NCBI RefSeq assembly: GCF_002968575.1
Contig: NZ_PVBM01000008.1
Location: forward strand, 124,001-188,000
Source of the DNA: Neorhizobium huautlense
GTDB taxonomy: Bacteria; Pseudomonadota; Alphaproteobacteria; Rhizobiales; Rhizobiaceae
Length of the DNA stretch: 64,000 bases
Direction of reading: 5' to 3'
The position numbers and the translations under genes were made by a program. A model generated the notes under the pieces. That model was not told the DNA's origin and searched no databases. It saw nothing but the letters and a program-made list of their open reading frames with translations. This document shows positions 59,077-64,000 of this stretch, one piece after another (the stretch's first letter is position 1; every line of letters begins with the position of its first letter).

Positions 59077-59598
59077 TCAAGGTTCCCGACTTTTGGGTCC
59101 GGCCCAAGGGGAGGTCGAACCGGAATTCGCAGAATTGTCGTCTCGATGAAAATCTTCCTCGTCGAGATCGACGACTGGACCTGGTTTCTGGCCGGCCGGT
59201 CCAGTTCGGCTACCCTCGTAGTGGCTGGTCGTGCGTGTGCGGATCACGACGATGCGCCTGCCGACCAGGGACCACAGAAAGCTGCGCACGAAGGGGATGA
59301 AGAGCGCGAGCCCGATAAGATCAGTCAGGAAGCCCGGCAGCAAAAGCAGGATACCAGCGACGACGATCATCGCACCGTCGACCAAGGTGCGTCCGGGCAT
59401 CCGGCCGTCGCGGCTTTCGGCCGAAATCTGTTTCAGGATCTGCATGCCCTGGCTGCGAAGCAGGATGGCGCCGAGGATCGCCGTGCCGACCACGAGGCCT
59501 AGTGTCGCCCACAGTCCGAGTGCTCGGCCGACGAGGACAAAACCCGCAATTTCGGCCAATGGCCACAGAAGAAGAATTGGCAGCAGAAAGAAACGCAT
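59077..59598 (-). CDS. fxsA: FxsA family membrane protein
   Basis: A 173-residue protein with three or four hydrophobic segments (FFLLPILLLWPLAEIAGFVLVG, LGLVVGTAILGAILL, VDGAMIVVAGILLLLPGFLTDLIGLALF) as in FxsA, a cytoplasmic membrane protein that relieves phage T7 exclusion in E. coli by an unknown route. R-SQGM-IL and DGRMPGRTLVDG are family positions. The C-terminal 50 residues are hydrophilic and variable. It is divergent from the Tim44-like gene. Confidence 0.88.
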   Translation of the reverse strand: MRFFLLPILLLWPLAEIAGFVLVGRALGLWATLGLVVGTAILGAILLRSQGMQILKQISAESRDGRMPGRTLVDGAMIVVAGILLLLPGFLTDLIGLALFIPFVRSFLWSLVGRRIVVIRTRTTSHYEGSRTGPAGQKPGPVVDLDEEDFHRDDNSANSGSTSPWAGPKSREP

Positions 59599-59722
59599 GA
59601 TGTTCCCTGTTTTAATCTCGCCCCGCGCGTGTCGATACTGACGCCTTCGCTATTTGAATGATGGGCGGATGCGGACTATATGAGAAGCTGTACCAACGAT
59701 TTAAACGGCATTGCGGGTCAAT

Positions 59723-60421
59723 ATGGGTTCCAACGACTTTATAACACTCTTTTTCCTCGTCGCCGCTGTGCTGATCTTCCTTCAGCTGCGCAGTGTGCTC
59801 GGCCGGCGGACGGGAAACGAGAAACCGCCGTTCGATCCTTACAGCCCGCGGGATGTGGCGAAGAATCCGGGCGGAGACGACAGCAAGGTTGTGACCTTGC
59901 CGCGCCGCGATGCTCCCGATGACGAGCAGCGTTATCTGGACATTGATGCCGTTGCCAAGCCTGACACGCCGCTCAATGCCTCCCTTCGGGAGATTTTGAG
60001 GGCGGATCCGTCCTTCCGCCCGCGCGATTTCCTCAATGGTGCGCGCATGGCCTATGAGATGATCGTGATGGCGTTTGCCGATAGCGACCGTAAGACCCTT
60101 AAAGGTCTGCTCTCGAAGGAAGTCTATGAAGGTTTCGATGCAGCGATCTCCGAACGCGAGGCGAGGGGGGAAGTGGTAAAATCCACATTTGTCGGCATCG
60201 ACAAATCGGACATAACCCACGCCGTCATCAAGGATTCCGAAACGCAGATTACGGTCCGTATCATCAGCCAGCTGATCTCCGCTACCTACGACAAGGCGGG
60301 TACCTTGATTGATGGTGACCAGGAAACCGTGGCCGAGGTGACCGATATCTGGACTTTTGCCCGCGACATCCGCTCCCGCGACCCGAATTGGAAGCTGGTC
60401 GCTACCGAATCCGAGCAATGA
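59723..60421 (+). CDS. timA: Tim44/TimA-like putative adaptor protein
   Basis: A 232-residue protein with one N-terminal membrane segment (FITLFFLVAAVLIFLQL) and a Tim44-type domain (FLNGARMAYEMIVMAFADSD, LLSKEVYEGFDAAI, VAEVTDIWTFARDIRSRDPNWKLVAT). Mitochondrial Tim44 anchors Hsp70 to the import pore; the bacterial role is probably an envelope adaptor. The ATG at 59723 is used; a start four codons upstream is possible. It overlaps mltA by 4 bases and heads a four-gene run. Confidence 0.88.
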   Translation: MGSNDFITLFFLVAAVLIFLQLRSVLGRRTGNEKPPFDPYSPRDVAKNPGGDDSKVVTLPRRDAPDDEQRYLDIDAVAKPDTPLNASLREILRADPSFRPRDFLNGARMAYEMIVMAFADSDRKTLKGLLSKEVYEGFDAAISEREARGEVVKSTFVGIDKSDITHAVIKDSETQITVRIISQLISATYDKAGTLIDGDQETVAEVTDIWTFARDIRSRDPNWKLVATESEQ

Positions 60422-61536
60422 CAGGCGGTTCTGCTGGGTTTGCGCTGCGGCGGGTTGCCTTCACGGATCTGCCGGGATGGGAGGACGAGGACCCCCGTGC
60501 GCTTTTTCCCGGAATGAGGTCCTGTCTTGAGCATGTCCTCAAGGTCAAGCCATATCGTACCGGCTCGCTTGGCCTGACGGCCGGGGATCTGACGGTCCTT
60601 CTTGAAAAGGCGAGCGAGAGCCCTTCCAATGCGGCGTCGGCGCGTGCTTTTTTTGAAGCCCATTGCATCCCGTTTCAGATCGCCCGGCAAGACGGGCGGC
60701 GGGGTTTCGTAACGGCCTTTTACGAGCCGGAAGTGGAAGTCTCCGAGACATCCGACGGGACATGGCGCTATCCTTTCTACTACCGCCCTCCGGATCTGAT
60801 CGATCTTGATGACTCCAACCGGCCGGCGGAAATGGACTCCGGCTACATGTTTGGACGTCAATCCGGAACCGGGATTGTCGCTTACCCGGACCGCGGCGAG
60901 ATAGACCGTGGTTTTCTCGCGGGGCGAGGCCTCGAGATCGCTTTTGCCAGATCGAAGGTGGATGTCTTTTTCGCGCATGTGCAGGGAGCGGCGCGCCTGA
61001 GATATCCCGATGGAAGAGTGAGGCGCATCACATATGCCGCAAAGGCGGGCCATCCGTTTTCACCGATCGGAAAGCTTCTGATCGACCGGGGAGAAATCGA
61101 CCCGGCTACGGTTTCGATGCAGAGCATCCGAAGTTGGCTTGAACGGAATCCGGCTAAGGTCGATGAGGTCCTGTGGCACAATCGCTCCTACATCTTCTTT
61201 CGGGAGGCGGATGTTTCCGATCCGTCGTTAGGACCGGTGGCGGCGGCTAAGGTGCCGCTGATCGCCCGCCGATCGCTGGCGGTCGACCGGCAGATACACA
61301 CCTTCGGTTTTCCCTTCTTCATACGCTCCGAGACGCTGACCCATCTGGATGGTGGCAAGCCCTTTAGCCGCCTGATGTTGGCTCTCGATACCGGCTCCGC
61401 AATCGTCGGCCCTTCGCGCGGCGACATTTTTACCGGCTCCGGGTTCGAGGCAGGCGAGTTGGCGGGGACGGTTCGCAACGAAGCCGATTTTTATATTCTC
61501 CTGCCAAGGCATCTGGCGGACAGGTTCGGCGGATGA
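60418..61536 (+). CDS. mltA: Murein transglycosylase A (MltA)
   Basis: A 372-residue protein with the MltA domain (RRGFVTAFYEPEVEVSE, VDVFFAHVQGAARLRYPDG) and the 3D domain near the end (LMLALDTGSAIVGPSRGDIF), which contains the catalytic Asp region. It cleaves peptidoglycan glycan strands. From the chosen ATG at 60418, and from an in-frame ATG at 60388, I see no signal peptide or lipobox, which is odd for an enzyme acting on murein. It overlaps timA and the Smr gene by 4 bases each. Confidence 0.88.
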   Translation: MTGGSAGFALRRVAFTDLPGWEDEDPRALFPGMRSCLEHVLKVKPYRTGSLGLTAGDLTVLLEKASESPSNAASARAFFEAHCIPFQIARQDGRRGFVTAFYEPEVEVSETSDGTWRYPFYYRPPDLIDLDDSNRPAEMDSGYMFGRQSGTGIVAYPDRGEIDRGFLAGRGLEIAFARSKVDVFFAHVQGAARLRYPDGRVRRITYAAKAGHPFSPIGKLLIDRGEIDPATVSMQSIRSWLERNPAKVDEVLWHNRSYIFFREADVSDPSLGPVAAAKVPLIARRSLAVDRQIHTFGFPFFIRSETLTHLDGGKPFSRLMLALDTGSAIVGPSRGDIFTGSGFEAGELAGTVRNEADFYILLPRHLADRFGG

Positions 61537-62101
61537 AGGGTGGCCGCAAACTCGATCCGGAAGAGCGAATCCTTTGGGGCAAGGTGGCTAAGTCTGCGCG
61601 TGCCTTGCCGGGCCGGATGAAGGAAATCGTCGAGTTTGAAGAGCAGGAAGCGGCCAAACTAATGGCGGAACAACCTGTCCGACCGAAAGCCATGCCTTTG
61701 CCGGGAAGCCCGGTGGCCGAAACCGCAAAGAAGCCGAAACGCTCCGTCGGTCATCATCATCCGCTCGAAAAGCCGGTCAAGAAGAAGCTCGCCAAGGGGC
61801 GGCTCCCGATCGAGGCGCGGCTTGATCTTCATGGCCTTTTCCAGGACGAAGCCCATGACCTGCTGCTCGATTTCCTGCTTCGGGCTTATGAGCGGGGTCT
61901 TCGTCATGTGCTGGTTATCACCGGAAAAGGCAGCTCGATGGGTAGTGAAGGTGCTTTGCGCCGCGCCGTGCCCCTTTGGTTTTCAAAGGCCGAATTCCGG
62001 TTTCTGATATCGTCGTACGAGTGGGCCGCACGCCATCACGGCGGGGAAGGTGCGATGTATGTCCGTCTTGCCCGCAGCCGGGCTCATGGGGAAGAGCGCG
62101 A

Positions 62102-62105
<4 letters not shown>
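61533..62105 (+). CDS. Smr/MutS2-type domain protein
   Basis: A 190-residue protein. The N-terminal 90 residues are basic and of low complexity (KKPKRSVGHHHPLEKPVKKK); the C-terminal Smr domain has ARLDLHGLFQDEAHDLLLDF, VLVITGKGSSMGSEGALRRA and WAARHHGGEGAMYVRL. Smr domains bind or nick DNA or cleave RNA in other systems. The partner of this one is unknown. It overlaps mltA and the HTH gene by 4 bases, part of a run conserved in alphaproteobacteria. Confidence 0.9.

Positions 62106-64000
<1,895 letters not shown>

Overview
The window is 64 kb of core chromosome from an alphaproteobacterium of the order Hyphomicrobiales, most likely Rhizobiaceae (Rhizobium/Agrobacterium/Neorhizobium-like). This rests on the GC-rich codon use, the block rho-mnmE-mnmG-rsmG-parA-parB next to hemE/hemJ, the block ppsR-maf-aroE-coaE-dnaQ / secB / fxsA / timA-mltA-smr-HTH / gyrB, the imuA-imuB-dnaE2 cassette, a DUF1013 (TrcR) gene, and a rhizobial-type intergenic repeat. 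I see no tRNA, rRNA, CRISPR, prophage or insertion sequence. Gene density is high and nearly every reading frame belongs to a recognisable family.

Layout. 0-3 kb: end of ctpA, a YibQ-type divergent polysaccharide deacetylase, rppH, a RIME-like repeat, then bfr-bfd (iron storage and release). 3-9 kb: the SOS mutagenesis operon imuA-imuB-dnaE2, with a perfect alphaproteobacterial LexA box upstream. 9-14 kb: a zincin-like metallopeptidase, a DUF1737/CitE-like pair, leuD, a RidA protein, leuB, and a PAP2 phosphatase. 14-20 kb: an MHS-type transporter with a large non-membrane insertion, asd preceded by a possible attenuator leader peptide, a lytic transglycosylase, carbonic anhydrase, and pdxY. 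20-33 kb: the giant NAD-glutamate dehydrogenase, an UMF1-type transporter, purH, heparinase II/III-like protein, rsmB, htpX, an SdhAF4 homologue, and a frame-disrupted SNase-like gene. 33-41 kb: acs, trcR, minCDE with a CtrA-type site upstream, a PrpE-like ligase, and a YggS-type PLP protein. 41-46 kb: leuS-lptE-holA.

46-64 kb is the replication-origin neighbourhood. Genes from parB to hemE are on the minus strand and those from ppsR to dnaQ on the plus strand, so both sets are transcribed away from the 400-bp hemE-ppsR gap. That gap holds one perfect and two near DnaA boxes and an AT-rich stretch, and I call it the chromosomal oriC. Four parS-like CACGTG palindromes lie at about 48.1, 50.0, 52.8 and 56.3 kb on both sides of it, with parA/parB beside them. 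The region thus carries origin, partition system (parABS), division-site placement (minCDE about 16 kb away), polymerase subunits (holA, dnaQ), gyrB, and tRNA/rRNA modification genes.

There is no obvious new defence or biosynthetic system. The observations most worth following are the asd leader (a short ORF ending in a Lys/Thr/Met run), the parS sites embedded in the codons of RsmG and AroE, the CtrA-type site before minC, the LexA box before imuA, the early frameshift in the SNase gene, and the large insert in the MHS transporter.
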